A stretch of 64,000 nt of DNA, from positions 65,202 to 129,201 of the forward strand of contig QANU01101648.1 in assembly GCA_003254905.1 (NCBI GenBank), written 5' to 3'. Numbering within the stretch: position 1 is the stretch's first letter; the number at the start of each line of letters is the position of its first letter. The translations under genes and the position numbers were made by a program. The notes under the pieces were generated by a model. The model was not told where the DNA came from. It searched no databases and saw only the letters and a list, made by a program, of their open reading frames with translations. This DNA is from Nissolia schottii. Taxonomy: Eukaryota > Streptophyta > Magnoliopsida > Fabales > Fabaceae. Of this stretch, positions 44,224-57,165 are shown piece after piece.

Positions 44224-45828
44224 TTAGCGAGTCAAGCTAGCGAAAAATACATGAGTGGGAGCTTGATGGTGTGGTAAGAGCTGCATCCATGTTTCAATCT
44301 CCTCCTCGCTGTGTAGCTTTCTGATTCCTCCATATATTCCCATTTGATTTTCACCTTGCTCCCCGCACTTGCTTCTTAGTAGCTTTACTTTCCTCATGCT
44401 TGACCCTTGTGAGTATTGCCTAAACTCCACGATCAATGTCTCTGCATTTCAGTTATTAATTATTAATTACATTGATACACCTACGTACGTAGCTCTAGAT
44501 CCTTTAATAATTAATTGGAGTGAATAATCAAATCAAGCATCAGTCCTTTAATAATTGGATCTCACCGGAGTATCCACAGCGGCAGCAATTCTCACCCTCA
44601 TTGCATGAGTCTAGGTGGCCAATAACAGCATACCACCAATCTGTGTAAACAATAATTCATTAGAAATTACCTTTGTGATAGCGAGCAGTCGTTATCAAAC
44701 GGATTAGGATCGTGCCATGTTTGTTTTAAACACGATCATGTTATATATATTAAGAGAGGGATTTGTAGGGAAACTTTTGACAATATCGTTCTAACTCTAG
44801 CTGTGACATTAACCTACCATAGGGAATTTCAGTGCTTCCTTTCCACTGGACCTCAATATGATCCCCGGGCTTTAAGTCCCCTAAACAATCAGAGACATGA
44901 GGCTCAGATGGAGAGGTTTCAATTGGGGGAATCCTCACCCTATCCCATTGGAGGTTGCTCCCTATCAACCGCCAACCACCAAGCTGTTGCCTGAAACAGT
45001 TAATTAGTCCTACATTAAATCAAAATATTATGCAACATCTATTTTCTTACAAGAGTTAGTCGGAGAGAGAGACAGTATAATTATGGAGACTGGAAGAACT
45101 TTGTTGGAGATTAATTGCTATTACCTTGCTTGAAAGGTGTCTGTTTTGGAATCATAGCTCACTAAGGCGTTGCTAACCAACAATCCCTAAAACAAGGAAT
45201 ATATATAAACGAATTCACGTTAAGAATTTAATCATGAAAATTATAACCTTTAAAAAGATCTTATAATTAATTACTCCTTTTTTTCTCAACATAACGGATG
45301 AGTAGATTGAATCAAAGATGTACCAAAACAATCAATAAAAGAGTAGCTTGGAGACCTTACCCTATAGACTTGTGCTGGAAACCAAAACTTGCCGGTCTCC
45401 AGAGAGATATACAAAGCCATCATGAAGTTATTTAACAAGGAACCACCGAGAATATGCTTAGAGTCACATAAATATGAACCAAGACATAGCATAGGCCAAG
45501 CACCACTAAAAGTCCCTAGTGATCCTCCATTCTGATCATTGGTCATCACTTGGCACAAGAGGTTGTTTCCTAATTCCTCCTCCTTTGCTGTTGTTACATG
45601 CCACTGCCACTCCTTGTAAACACCACCACCAATGACTCTGCCCCATTTCTTCTCTATGTGGTTTTCCCACAAATGATCACTTGTACACCTGTCCCTCAAA
45701 GTAGTACACACTTGAGACATTCTAATGAGTTCGGTTGGCGAGAGGCGCTTCAGAATGCAATCCAAAGTGGCTTCAGGCAAACTCAAGATCATAGAGATGC
45801 AATCACCTTTCTTTTCAATGTTCTCCAT
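44224..45828 (-). CDS. F-box protein, At2g32560/At2g26850 type (gene 2)
   Basis: Exons 45361-45828, 45125-45186, 44818-44990, 44566-44640 and 44224-44441, in the same phases as gene 1, make 331 codons with no stop. Exon 1 is almost identical to gene 1 (one residue shorter, lacking an Asn in ELGNN), and the promoter sides (45840-46140 and 38540-38860) are also similar, so the pair is a recent duplication. F-box, KFWFPAQVY, KTDTFQA, HVSDCLGDLKPGDHIEVQW and YGGIRKLHSEEEIETW are all present. As in gene 1, the usual YGWWY reads YDWWY at the exon 3/4 junction. The C-terminus is five residues longer than gene 1. The compact introns make this the clearest reference copy of the cluster. Confidence 0.92.
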
Positions 45829-45839
45829 GATCTGAGGGT

Positions 45840-46590
45840 GAAATTAAAGTTCTGTATTGCTATATGGACATTTGTTAATGAAAGTTCATGAACAGGGAAG
45901 CACATATATATAACTAACCCTATGCTTGTCAAAGCATCAAGAGGTTATTACATATATAGAAAAGGGTAGAGAGAAATGATAAAAGCAGATATGATCAACA
46001 TTGATGAAGTTACGACTTACGATGGTCGCAATGTCTTATGTTTCTCGATATAATTTATTTTATTCTTTTATGAACCTATGCATTTGTCTTGTGTATTTGT
46101 TTGCCGGCTATTCCTTGTCCGGCAAGTGGCATGTCTATGCTTTAAGATAAATATATATCGGGATCAACACATGTATACTCTTGGCATAGGCATCTAAAAA
46201 TACTCACCTGTTTAAAATAACAAACATTTTCACTTTTTAGATATTGGGACACACTTGTATCTAGAAATATTAATTTATGAATATTTTTAAAAAGTTAAAG
46301 TAACAATTATTTTAAATTAAATGAAATATTTTTAACTGCAAACTCAAACTAGCATATGTGTAATGGTATTTAAATATGATTTTGGTTAACAAGTACTCTT
46401 AATTAATACACTTATTAAGCAATAAAAATGGAATGTTTTGATATTCTTAATGTTTTTAATGCATTAAAAACTTTAAAACTCTGTCTTTAATAAAAAAAAA
46501 TAGTTTATTTCATGATTGCTTAACAAGTACCCTTACAAATCCCTTTAAATGTTGATTCATGGATTTGAGTGTCATCGTCTAGAATGGAAA
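45840..46590. promoter_or_regulatory. Upstream region shared with F-box gene 1
   Basis: GAAAAGGGTAGAGAGAAATG, AGCAGATAT, GATCAACAT and TTTGTTTGCCGGCTATTCC recur in the same order at 38715-38845 upstream of gene 1. The conserved part reaches about 300 bases from the start codons. I cannot assign a TATA box with confidence. Confidence 0.45.
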
Positions 46591-46596
46591 GTGAGG

Positions 46597-46765
46597 CACG
46601 TAAATAATTTTTTTTTAAGTTGTCTGCCCGGTATCCAAGATTAAGCCTTGACTAATCTGGGTCGACTCGGGTCGCGCACGGGTGAGTCTCCCAGTGAATC
46701 TTGCCTAAGCGATACCAAGTCGTTTATCACTTGGACCAACCCCCATTGGTAGACACGTAAATAAT
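46597..46765 (-). mobile_element. SINE with perfect 12-bp target-site duplication
   Basis: CACGTAAATAAT occurs at 46597-46608 and 46754-46765. Between them is a 145-bp insert whose minus strand starts with GGGGGTTGGTCCAAGTGAT (A-box-like TGGTCCAAGTGA) and ends in a run of A (plus-strand T run 46609-46616). A related locus at 40832-40850 (GTGAGGCACGCAAATAATGTG) shows the empty site. This is a short tRNA-derived retroposon. The B box is degraded. Confidence 0.85.
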
Positions 46766-46869
46766 GTGATAACATAATTTTGCACGCAATGCTTTGGTTA
46801 GTTTCTCAGTTACAAAATATCCGTCAAATTTTGGATTTTTAAGATTTTAAACGATCTATCAATTTTAAA

Positions 46870-48940
46870 TATCAAGATAGTATTATTAATTTGTTTTCTT
46901 AACAGTACACTTAATTTAACTGTGATTATTCCCAATTAAATCAAGTGTAACTTGGGCAAGTATATATCTCGGTTATCCACCCGTGCAAGACATCAGATTT
47001 TGATTCTATTTTGAAAGCTACGAGCTGCTTGAAGGATGTGGGTCGTATGATAAATGGGATATTAGAGGACAGCTTTGCCATCTTGTTCCTAATTAATGTG
47101 CACAGCCACAACATTACGTTAAGCTTGCAGGACATTTACCAATGTTGTGGCTCCATCATGCTCTTGTTGTAGAGGACGTGTGGCTGTGTGGAGTGCATGG
47201 ATGGTGAGGTGTGGGAAGCTTCCACGATTCTCTTTAAAATTCCGGCGATCAACCGAGATTCACTGTTAAGCAAACATTCTCAACCGTCAGATTTTATTGA
47301 TAGATATTTCTAGCGGATTTATCGATAAATTTAGCGTCCAAATTCGTCATTACCCTGGATGTGAAACAAGTTAAAGTTATCAGCAGATAATAAATTCGTC
47401 GCTATTTTTTTTCAGTAAATTGTGGTGCTAAGTGGCAGCAATTAATTACTGATAGATATATATATCAGTAAGTAATTATTATTTTTTAAAAAAATTAAAT
47501 AGGGCATATAATTCCGTTTTGTGTATTTTTTTTTTCATTTTCATTATAATACATTAAAATGTCTACTCACCGTACTTTATATATTTTATATACATTACGT
47601 ATATGCATGTATATGAAAAAATTGGATGATTATATGCATGCATATAATTAATATATATATATATATATATATCAAACCGAGAGTAATTGACTTTTATTTT
47701 AAAATAAATAAAAAATAAAAATAAAATTTTGGAATTACAAAGAAATTGATTTAAATTGACTCTTTATTAAAAAAAAAATTATTTATTTTAAATATTGAGA
47801 AATTTTCCTACATTTTGCTGCTTGATTTAAGGAGTAGACCTCCTATCCCATAGGTACACATTTCAAACAACACATGTTGAACTGGACAGTTGGTGCTCAA
47901 GGTTTCGCCTAGCTCAAGCTTGCGTTACTTGCTGACGTAGAGAAAAGTAACAGCTAAGGCATATTACTTGCTGATATAGAGTAGAGAAAAGTAACAGCTA
48001 AGACCTATCGCAACTCTCCTAACACTTTAAATGTATGACTAGTTCCTGTAAGGTAACGTATATTTTTTAAATTTAATAAAAAATTCATTAAAACGATTTG
48101 CCTCATGATTGCCAGTTTGTTTTGGCCGTGAGTGATGGGTTCATTGCCGGTGGTGGTTTGACGGAAAATTTGGAGTGTTTTTGGCGAAAAAAATTTTCAT
48201 GAGGTGCTGACACATGTAAAATATTTGTCTCAACACATTATGACAAATATTTTTGTCTTTAAATTCTTCTATAAATTTGTCCATCATTAAGTAAAAAAAA
48301 ATTATAGACAAATTTTAAGATAATTTATTATATCTATCTATATAAATACGATAACTTAAATCAGATTCTTATCTTTATGTTATAAACTGATTTTTTGTCT
48401 ATAAAATTTATTTATACTTAACTTTTTTTTATAGTGGCATTTTTACTTATTCTGAAGCAACAAAAGAAAAATTAATTGTGATTATTAATGAATAATGGTA
48501 CGTAGAAATTAAACTTATTGTATAAAAATAGATATGTCATTATACCATATACAATTATGTCATTGGAATTTTTCAGTTTTACCCTTCAAGATTAATGCAC
48601 GTGATCTTTTAAATTAAACTTCTTTATGCCCCCTCACTAGTTGTCATCAAAGTATGATCAACTTTTAATTATGCATTGTCATGATTTAAGTTTGATTAAT
48701 TATTAAATTTTTATATTAACAAATCATTTTTAAGTACCTCTTTAAACGTTGATCAAGCCGAGAGACATGTCCTCTCTAAATTGAGAGGGACAATGTTTGA
48801 GTTCCCACCATTTCAAAGTGAAAAAACTAATTAATCTCTAATCTTAACTCATCATTGACTAAGTGCTAGAACTCTTTCACCCTTGTAGGAAATAGATATA
48901 TACCCTATTCAGGATTCCAAAAGTAGCCTAGATATTATTA
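46870..48940. other. Spacer without genes; transposon debris
   Basis: (AT)n at 47651-47673, a small duplication with GAGAAAAGTAACAGCTAAG at 47940 and 47983, and a possible CACTA-like end (minus-strand CACTATAAAAAAAAGTT at about 48420-48436). No coding region is supported. Confidence 0.45.
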
Positions 48941-48944
48941 TCTG

Positions 48945-49980
48945 CATGAAGCCATGAACATTCAACCTTAGAGATTATTATGTCTGAAACAAACAGTTTA
49001 CTAAGATACCAAATACAATGTCCAAGTACTGAACAAACAAAAAGCATGATAAGTACATACATTTTCAATTTTTCCTTTTGGTACTAAGTTACAGCCTCTA
49101 TGCAATGCTCTTTGTTTTCCATGCGTGCAGATTAACAGTTTTCCCTGTATGAAGAGAAAGTTGCCTTCTGAAGCTTAGGTTGCTTTGCTAAGATATTTAT
49201 AACAACTTCCTTCCTTGCTAAAGCACTTGTTACCCTGGGATGAAATCTGAGTACAGTTAACAAAATAAAAAATGGAGATTGTGAATCAGAGTTCAACAAA
49301 TTAAGATTCCTGACACACATTACAATTCAAAAAAAAATTCCAAGCATTTAGTACAATTTGCAAATCTACATCAATGGAACTAGAAATTGAAAAAGTGGAG
49401 CAAAAGAATAAACAAGGTAAAGGACTATATATTCAAATTGATCCTCAACATTAGGGCGGCGTTGGTCAAATTCGTCCTCAAAATTTGAAAAATCGTAAAT
49501 TCGTTTCCAAAATTGCTATCCGTATGTCAAATTCATTATTGACATCAAGAATTTAGGGATGAATTTAATGGATAAGGTGCCAACTTTAGGAACGAATTTG
49601 CTTTTGCCAAATATAGAAATGAACTTGACCCACAATATTATCAACGTTAAGGACAAATTTAAAGGTTTACTCCAAAAAATAAAGTAAGAAGAAAAATAAA
49701 GAAGTATAGAAGAAGGTTTACTTCAATGCATGCCATGGCCATAATGTTACCTGAAATTCACTTCAGAATCTGTGGATCGGCGGAAACTGTGCTGGCATGG
49801 GAGGTGCATGATAATTCATTATTACTGGACCAGGAGCCGCCACCTATTGTCAAAGTAAATTCCAATTCATTATTTAATATTTTCAATTTTTTGTGATTTA
49901 ATAATAATTCCCAAGTTAGTTTTGTAATGATTGTAATAATCCTTACAACCCTTAACAATTATATTCTTTTAAGTTCGTTT
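48945..49980 (-). other. Duplicated block of unknown origin, copy 2
   Basis: Counterpart of 43210-43950, with an extra insert at about 49425-49680 (ATTCGTCCTCAAAATTTG / GGACAAATTTAAAGG ends, MITE-like). The exon-like section at 49752-49850 reads APPMPAQFPPIHRF before a stop on the minus strand. Confidence 0.5.
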
Positions 49981-51130
49981 TACACATCTAACATGAAAAC
50001 ACATGTTCCGTTTGTCACATTAATAACCTTGTGAAGTGTGTGAGAAAAGTGACAAACAGGGATGGATTCAGAAAATGTATATATAAGGGGACCAAAATTT
50101 ATATAATGTCATCAAATAAATATTATAATATATTATTAAATAATTATATATATATAGAAAGAAATTTTTTTAAAATTATAAAATTAGTTAATATAAAAAT
50201 TTTCATTATCAATTTTTGTTAATAATCCTCTTATTTTATTATAAATTAAAATACTATTAAAAAAATAAAACATTTTTATTTTATTTATGAGTTTACTTTT
50301 TACATTATTCATATTTAAAAAAACTATTAATAGTAACATTTGAAATGAAAAGAGTCAATATCAAATAAATTAAAAAATATTACAAAGTATTCTTATAAAT
50401 AATTAGTACATAAAACTCACAGATTGACATAACATCATCAAATTGATAATGTTATGTTTGTGTGATGTTTAATAAAGTTAACGAAATAAAATGGTTCTAC
50501 TAATTCACATTGATAATTGAAACATAATTTTCTATATTTTCTACATGAGTGCAAATAGAGATAACACTTTATAATTTATTGTAGTTGAATTTGTCATTAA
50601 ATTTTTATAACTGAGTGCAAATGGAGGAAAGATTAAAGTAAAAGTGTAAAAACTTATAAGAAAATCTATAAAGTGAGATGAGTTTTTTAGTTAGTTAAAA
50701 TTTAAATGAGTAAAAAAAGAAAAACTAAAGCTATTAGGAGCAGAACAAAGAACCAAGAGATTAGTACTCATATTACATATGAAATCTGCCCCTTGACAAT
50801 CACAATTTTCATGTTATTGGTGTAAATAAAGTACTATATATGTAAAATTTATAGATTTTGTGGGGTTGGATCCGTCTCTAGTAACATGGTATCTACATTT
50901 TTTGATATGTTTAGGGTAATGTTATGTGTACAATATATTTGTGGGCAATAAAGAACAACTCTCTCACAAAAACACAGATCTCACCAAGGAGAGAGAAAAT
51001 GTGAGTATGATAAGATCCATGCTTTTGTGAGAGAGTTGTCTCTTATTATCCACAAATGTGTTGTACACGTGACATTTCTCGTTTAAATAGCATTTTTGTA
51101 AGCATAAGGGAGACTCTTTCTCTTCCAAGC
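49981..51130. other. AT-rich spacer, no gene
   Basis: Nothing supported. 50930-51080 contains a short inverted pair, ACTCTCTCACAAAAACA and GCTTTTGTGAGAGAGTTG, resembling MITE arms. Confidence 0.45.
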
Positions 51131-53301
51131 CTAGACTAAACAAATAAGAATGTGAACCCTAATAAAGAAAGCACAGTCGTTAGTGTTATTAGTGACCTGG
51201 GCTTGAGCTGTGAGGCGCATCTCCCACAATTCTATATCTTCCTCATTGTGAAGCTTTCTAATTCCGCCATAGTAACCAGCAGCTCTAGTACCTTGTTCCC
51301 CTGACCGCTCTCTGTTCAGCACTACTCGTCTCATGTATGATGCTTCGGGGAATTGCTTGAACTCCACCACTAATGTCTCTATTAAGGTAGTCATGTAGTT
51401 GAAATCAGGCACATGTTAGATTTTTACTATGAGAAAAATGTAAACTAGAGATGTTTAAGTGCAATAAAAAGGGCGGATCAGAGCACGAAATTTCTACCTG
51501 GTGGGATCTGGGAAGTGTACATGTTTAAGTGCAATATTGCATTGTATTATACAATAGGATCTCTTTCACCATTTCATTATAGAAGACGTCTAAACATATA
51601 TACTGAAGACCAATATTGTAAATATTTTCAACATGTTAACTATTACTTTCTCTGCCTCTAGAACATCAAGGAAAATTCAACCTCAAACAGCAGAATAGAG
51701 CACATTTCAGCCCTGTAACTACGCTATTTCCTTGATTGGAGAGCACAATGTTTCATCTTCTAGAGTCTAGAGTAATCATAGCCAAATAAGGAAATCATTC
51801 ATGTGCAAAAAAGATTTCTCACCACTGTATTGACACTGGCAATAATTCTCATTCCCACTACATGATTCCAAGTGAGCAATAACACCGTACCGCCAACCTG
51901 AAAAACATTCACAAGATGTTACTACATGAAGGTAATAATATATATGCAGAGCTAGGGATTTAGCTACTCTAAGATGCTCGATTCTATTTTAGAGGGTAAT
52001 GTACATAATCTTATTTTTAACTGTCGATTGGGAAAATCAACAAATCAACCGTCCTAACCTAATTATGTGTATGATCTCTTATTGTGAATTTTACATCTAC
52101 TATGATATATGAATTTTGATGTACATATGTAACATGTTGTTACATCATTCAACTTAATTAGGTGGCATTCTCATAACCCTTTTTCGTAGGTCATTTCCAT
52201 AGCCTACTGCAATCAGACCATTAGTTTATTACTTATAACTTCTCCCAAAATAAATAAAATATTTGTACTTATTACGTAAATAACATCTTTATCGTTTCAG
52301 ATTGTAGATTGTGTAGTCTTTTTATAAAATTCATAAATACACACAACACCATTTGTGCATAGAATATAGGAAAATAGAAAAAAATGCTACACCAGAGTAT
52401 TACAAAGACTATCATCATTACCTTAAGTTATTTTTATAAAATAAGGAAATACCTTTTGGTGGATCTCTATATATTCATTTTCTACGAGCTCCTCAAATGG
52501 GTACCCCGCAACTCTTCGTGTCGCACCCTCTAAGCAACGGTCCTCTACTCCACAACCACACTACTACCATCACAATCCACCTCCACCTCTTTGCCATGGA
52601 ATACAACCACTCCTTACTTCAGACTATGATTATAAAATGTGAAACATAAGTGCTAGGCAAAATGACAGTCAATGGATAATCGGCGGGCAATGTGCCACCA
52701 ACGATGCCACGGACTTGCTCGTGGACAAGACCACAACCTCTAAGAAGGCAACGGCCACGACTAAAGAGGGGCATGTGACGATCATGGTATCAACATCAGA
52801 TGCTTTCATGGCGATGGCGATCATCGATACACCATCAAATAGTGGAAGTGCAAGAGTCACCCAAGCATCCACCACGCTACATATGTGTGGTGACTTGTGG
52901 CGGAAAAGACGTATTGGCGTTTAATATGCAACCAAGACCACCAGAGGTGGTCAACGAAGAGGACAACGCGACTACAAATGGGGACAAACAAGGGTGTTGT
53001 TAATGGGGCTTACCCAAATCTGTCTAACATGGAACAATTTTCTTCAATGCTATGCTATCTATCATTCACAATGATGTAGTTCTTTCTTTCATTTCTCATA
53101 CTTGTTATATTTGTCGAAATGCATACATTATTTTTTGTTTTTTCCTTTAATATTGTATTGACCTAAATTCTTAAAAAATAAATAGCACACGACTTTTAAG
53201 CTTTTTAGAATACATCATCTATATGTTTGGTGTTTTTAACTTTACTAATAACAAGATCTAATTTAGGGGTGGTTTATATCTCAATTTTTTAAATATTGAA
53301 G

Positions 53302-53345
<44 letters not shown>

Positions 53346-55487
53346 CTCTCATAAATTAAGTGACATCATTTTTTTGCATCACATGAGAATAGCTTCATTT
53401 TTTGCCCTTCTCCTTTTATTTTATACTTTCTTTAAAAGTATGATATATGGTGTACTTATAGTTTCTATAAAAAAAATAATATAATACATCACAATTTTAT
53501 TTAATCTTGTAAAGAATTATAAATAGTTTGAATGTACATATGCATATATGTAACTTTCATTTTATCAAACTTAAAAAAATTAGAGTTTTAAAATAACATT
53601 AAAACTAAAAATAAATATTTTTAGATAAAAATATTGATATTTATATCGTTAAGCAATTGACATATACTAATATTATCATTTTAACTTATTAAAACAATAT
53701 CTGCTAAGTGTGAGTCTAAATTTAGTATTATAAAAATATAAAATCATTAACTTTTCATCCATCCCTGAAAACCGAAAATCAAGATAAGGCAGAGTCGCCA
53801 AACGTCGAAGTAAACAGTAAAGTCCAAAAGATAAAAGATGCTGGACATCTGAACTAGAGAGAAAGAAGCAGGACCTTGAATTTTTAGCAAACATACCATA
53901 ATGTGTTTCTGTAATTCCTCTCCGTTGGATCTCAACATGATCCCCCGGTTTCAAGCTGTCTGAACAGTCAGAGATGTGAAGAGCATATGGAGGGGTTTGA
54001 ACTGGAGGAGCTCTCACCATATCCCACCTAATGTTTTTCCCTTGAAACTTCCAACCACCATGATGTTGCCTTCAATCACAACAAGCCATCATACTCAAGA
54101 GTACAAAAGAAAATCAACATAAAAATAGATAGCTCGAGAATATATAGAGAGAAAGATACACATACCACTTTCGTATCTGTGTCTCTGTATACATGTATGT
54201 ATGTCCTCATAGTGTCTATTTTCGATGTCTAAATAACATTCTTTAAAATGGAAAAGGGACTTTTCATAAAAGCTCCACCTCAGCTCACTCAACTCAAGTG
54301 TTCTAGTCATCTCATTGACAACAGTTGCAACACCCCAAAATGCAAATGACTTTTATTAGAGAAATGAAAATGATAACTATTTGGGACAATTTTATGATAA
54401 CCACACTCACAAAAATGTGGGGTTCATTATAGTAAGGCCTGTAATAGATTCCGATCTTTGTGTGTTTGATTATCCTAAATAGTTATCATCATAGAATTAT
54501 TCTTTTATTATCAATGAGGTAAAATTAAAAAAAAAATTGCTAAAATTCCAAGAATGAAAAACTACTTTGAGAAAGAAAATGGTCCATGGGGGAGACTATT
54601 AGATGTGACCATCTTTACGATACGTAAAAAGGCTATTTTTAAGATTTGAGTTTGTAATCTTTAAGTCACAAGACAATTGACAATAAACAATATTACAGTT
54701 GTCTCAAAACTCACCCTCAATTATGTATGCTTTAAGAAACTTTCAAAACCTCTAATATAATGAGGAAGTAGTCATAGAGATACATGAGTGAACTACTAGA
54801 CTAGCTCAGATCAATATTGGAGAATACAATTCTTCCCTTACCTTGCTTGAAAGGTATCAGATTTGGAGTCATAGCTAAATAAGGCATTGTAAATAGTCAA
54901 CCCCTGCAATAAAAAAATATATAATATTCCATATAATGGCTCCCCTTGACTAGACCTAAGGATAAAGGAAAAAAAAAAAAAAAAAANNNNNNNNNNNNNN
55001 NNNNNNNNNNNNAAAAAAAAAAAAAAAAAAACAAGACCTATATTACCTTGTAGAATTGAGCAGGAAACCAGAACCTTCCACTCTCTAGAGAGAAATACAA
55101 GGCCATCATGAATTTTTTACGCAATGTTCCACCATTGAGGTTCCTACAATCTTCCAAGTATGAACCAAGATATAGATTTGGCCAAGTACCACTAAAAGAC
55201 CCCAGTGATCCATTGATGCATTCACTCAAGAGGTTTCCTTCCTTTGCCTTTCTCACATGATATTTCCATTCCTTATAAGCAACTTCACCAATCACTCTGC
55301 CCCATTTGTGATCTATGTGTTTTTTCCATAAATGGTCGCTTCCGCATCTATCCCTCAAGGAAGTGCACACCCCTGACATGCTGCAGAGTTCGGTTGGTGA
55401 GAGGCACTTGAGGATGCAATCCAAAGTGGCCTCTGGCAAATCCAAGAGGGACATGTTGTTGGTGCCACCCTTTTTTGTGTTCTCCAT
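51131..55487 (-). CDS. F-box protein, At2g32560/At2g26850 type (gene 3)
   Basis: Exons 55047-55487, 54842-54903, 53897-54069, 51823-51897 and 51131-51378, identical in phase to genes 1 and 2, total 332 codons without a stop. It is the divergent member: LPEATLDCILKCLSPTEL in the F-box, MALYFSLESGRFWFPAQFY, HISDCSDSLKPGDHVEIQ, and GWRYGVIAHLESC, where Gly is kept but the second Trp is Arg. After YYGGIRKLHNEEDIELW the C-terminal tail differs from its neighbours. Exon 1 is shorter by about ten residues after the KAKE segment. Intron 1 contains the 26-N gap within poly-A, and intron 3 is 2 kb because of an inserted element. The gene is probably functional but transcript support would settle the tail. 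Confidence 0.85.
52000..53720 (+). mobile_element. Element in intron 3 of F-box gene 3
   Basis: Reverse counterpart of 39200-40800. It shares the T-rich end (CTTATTAAAACAATATCT at 53684-53701), the (AT)n at 53305-53342, the section AACAAGGGTGTTGTTAATGG, and a frame with SGSARVTQASTTLHMCGDL at about 52837-52893. No TSD or second TIR was identified. It lies antisense to the host gene. Confidence 0.55.
54987..55012. other. 26-N gap between poly-A runs
   Basis: The N run is flanked by A homopolymers on both sides inside intron 1 of F-box gene 3. The true intron length is unknown. Confidence 0.99.
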
Positions 55488-55601
55488 GCCAAGAGAAAAT
55501 GGAAAGATAAATCAAGCCTCTAATTGTTGAAACCGAGATGAGCAATTTTCTTTTTCTTTTTTATGATATGATCTCATGAATTCAACTTTGTATTAATCGT
55601 T

Positions 55602-55860
55602 TTGTCACCAAAATGAAAGATGGCATCTACCTTCTCCTTGTTGCTGATGATGTTGACTATCTTTTTTTTTCCTAATTCTCTTTGCTTTTCACGGATTTTG
55701 CAGGCACACAAAAATATGATATCATTCTTAGTCCATTATTTGAAGATGCCAATTTCTGGCATTATATTTACACTATTGTATAGGTGCCGTGCCAGTTATG
55801 GCTAAATTGAGAATTGATCCATTTCTTTTGTCAACTACTGTTTGGATTAACACAAGAATG
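55602..55860 (+). other. Exon-like fragments of an unidentified gene
   Basis: In one frame, GIYLLLVADDVDY (55619-55657), and after a TTTGCAG acceptor (55698-55704) KYDIILSPLFEDANFWHYIY (about 55710-55770). In a shifted frame VPVMAKLRIDPFLLSTTVW follows (55792-55848). The strings look like natural protein with a frameshift. I could not name the family. Possibly a gene fragment. Confidence 0.35.
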
Positions 55861-56314
55861 TGCTTCACTAAAAAACAAGAAAAATTGTAAAGGGATGGCT
55901 CCTCCTACTCCTAGGATATCATAGTCAAAGAAACAAAAAATGTAAGAGCTTCCGATATCTAAATTAACAACAGAAAAACAAAAATGAATACTGAGCAAAT
56001 GATATTGTTGGCTTAGAACCAATTAAAATCAAATACTTTGTCTAGGGCCAATAGTTAAATCATCCTCAGTCCTTGATTAACATATGACGTAAGATTTAAT
56101 TGGATTTGTACGGGGAATTTAGAATACCAACACAAATAGGAATTTAGATTAAACACAAGGCTTATTTTTTTGATTCATAACGGCAATGAATTATCCCTCT
56201 AATTTGGCTACGAAAGCACATTCACATAAGTACATCATGTACAAGAGAGCTCACTCATTTTTCGTCCAAAGGCTACAAGAGTGTCAGAGTGAGGATCCTG
56301 CCGCCTCATAACAT

Positions 56315-56316
56315 GA

Positions 56317-56372
<56 letters not shown>
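56315..56372. repeat. (AT)n microsatellite
   Basis: AT dinucleotide run with one GT interruption. Confidence 0.9.
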
Positions 56373-56374
<2 letters not shown>

Positions 56375-56463
56375 ACATGGTCTTATCTCTCAAAGACCTA
56401 ATTATACTAGGCCTCTACACCATATACCAACACACTCATGATTGAGCCCTAACCCAATAACAC

Positions 56464-56819
56464 TTAGGTAGCGTTTGTTTACTGATATAGACACAAAAAT
56501 TTGTGTTTCAGGACAGAAAATTTGTGCATTTTCTGTACCTCCGTTTTGCTGAGACACGGGGACACAACTTTTCAGAGTAGGATAATGTGTTTTTTTTAAT
56601 TTTTCTATTAAATTAATGCAATAAGAATATTTTTAAGTCATTTGGAGTGTATTTTCTGTCTTGTCTCTATTAGACCAAACAAGATATAAATACGAATAAG
56701 TGTGTCTTGTACACTGTCACCACACAGAATACAAGACTGACTTGTATGTCTCTGTCTTTATGTCTTTGTCCTCATGTCTCTATATTTCAGACTTGTCTTA
56801 GCAACCAAACGCAGCCTTA
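56464..56819. mobile_element. Tourist-like (PIF/Harbinger) MITE
   Basis: A 350-bp element, 56467-56816, between TTA at 56464-56466 and TTA at 56817-56819. The ends GGTAGCGTTTGTTTACTGA and, reversed, GGCTGCGTTTGGTTGCTAA are inverted repeats of the GG(N)TGTTTGG type. No coding sequence. The TTA duplication and terminal motif fit PIF/Harbinger. Confidence 0.7.
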
Positions 56820-57165
56820 GTGACTCCCAAATCCATTATGGATCACATAATAACATGGATCTCCAAGGAAAACATCTGACTATCTATTCACCCTGTTTTA
56901 ACAAACCCAAAAAACTTTGTCAATCAATAGTAGCCCATATATAGAAAATTGTAACATTCTCCCACTCGGGCAATATTTATTGGGTTTTAAAACATTTTGA
57001 AAATGACTCTTGGGTTGAACAATTGTGGTCACAAACTATAGCCTAAAAAACAATCCACCATAAATAAGATCACTCTAAATCTCTAATTAAAAGTTTCAAT
57101 CACTGAACATATTCAAGTCTCTTAAGGATTAATTGTCTATAGAGTATATTAGCACAAACTCCAAG

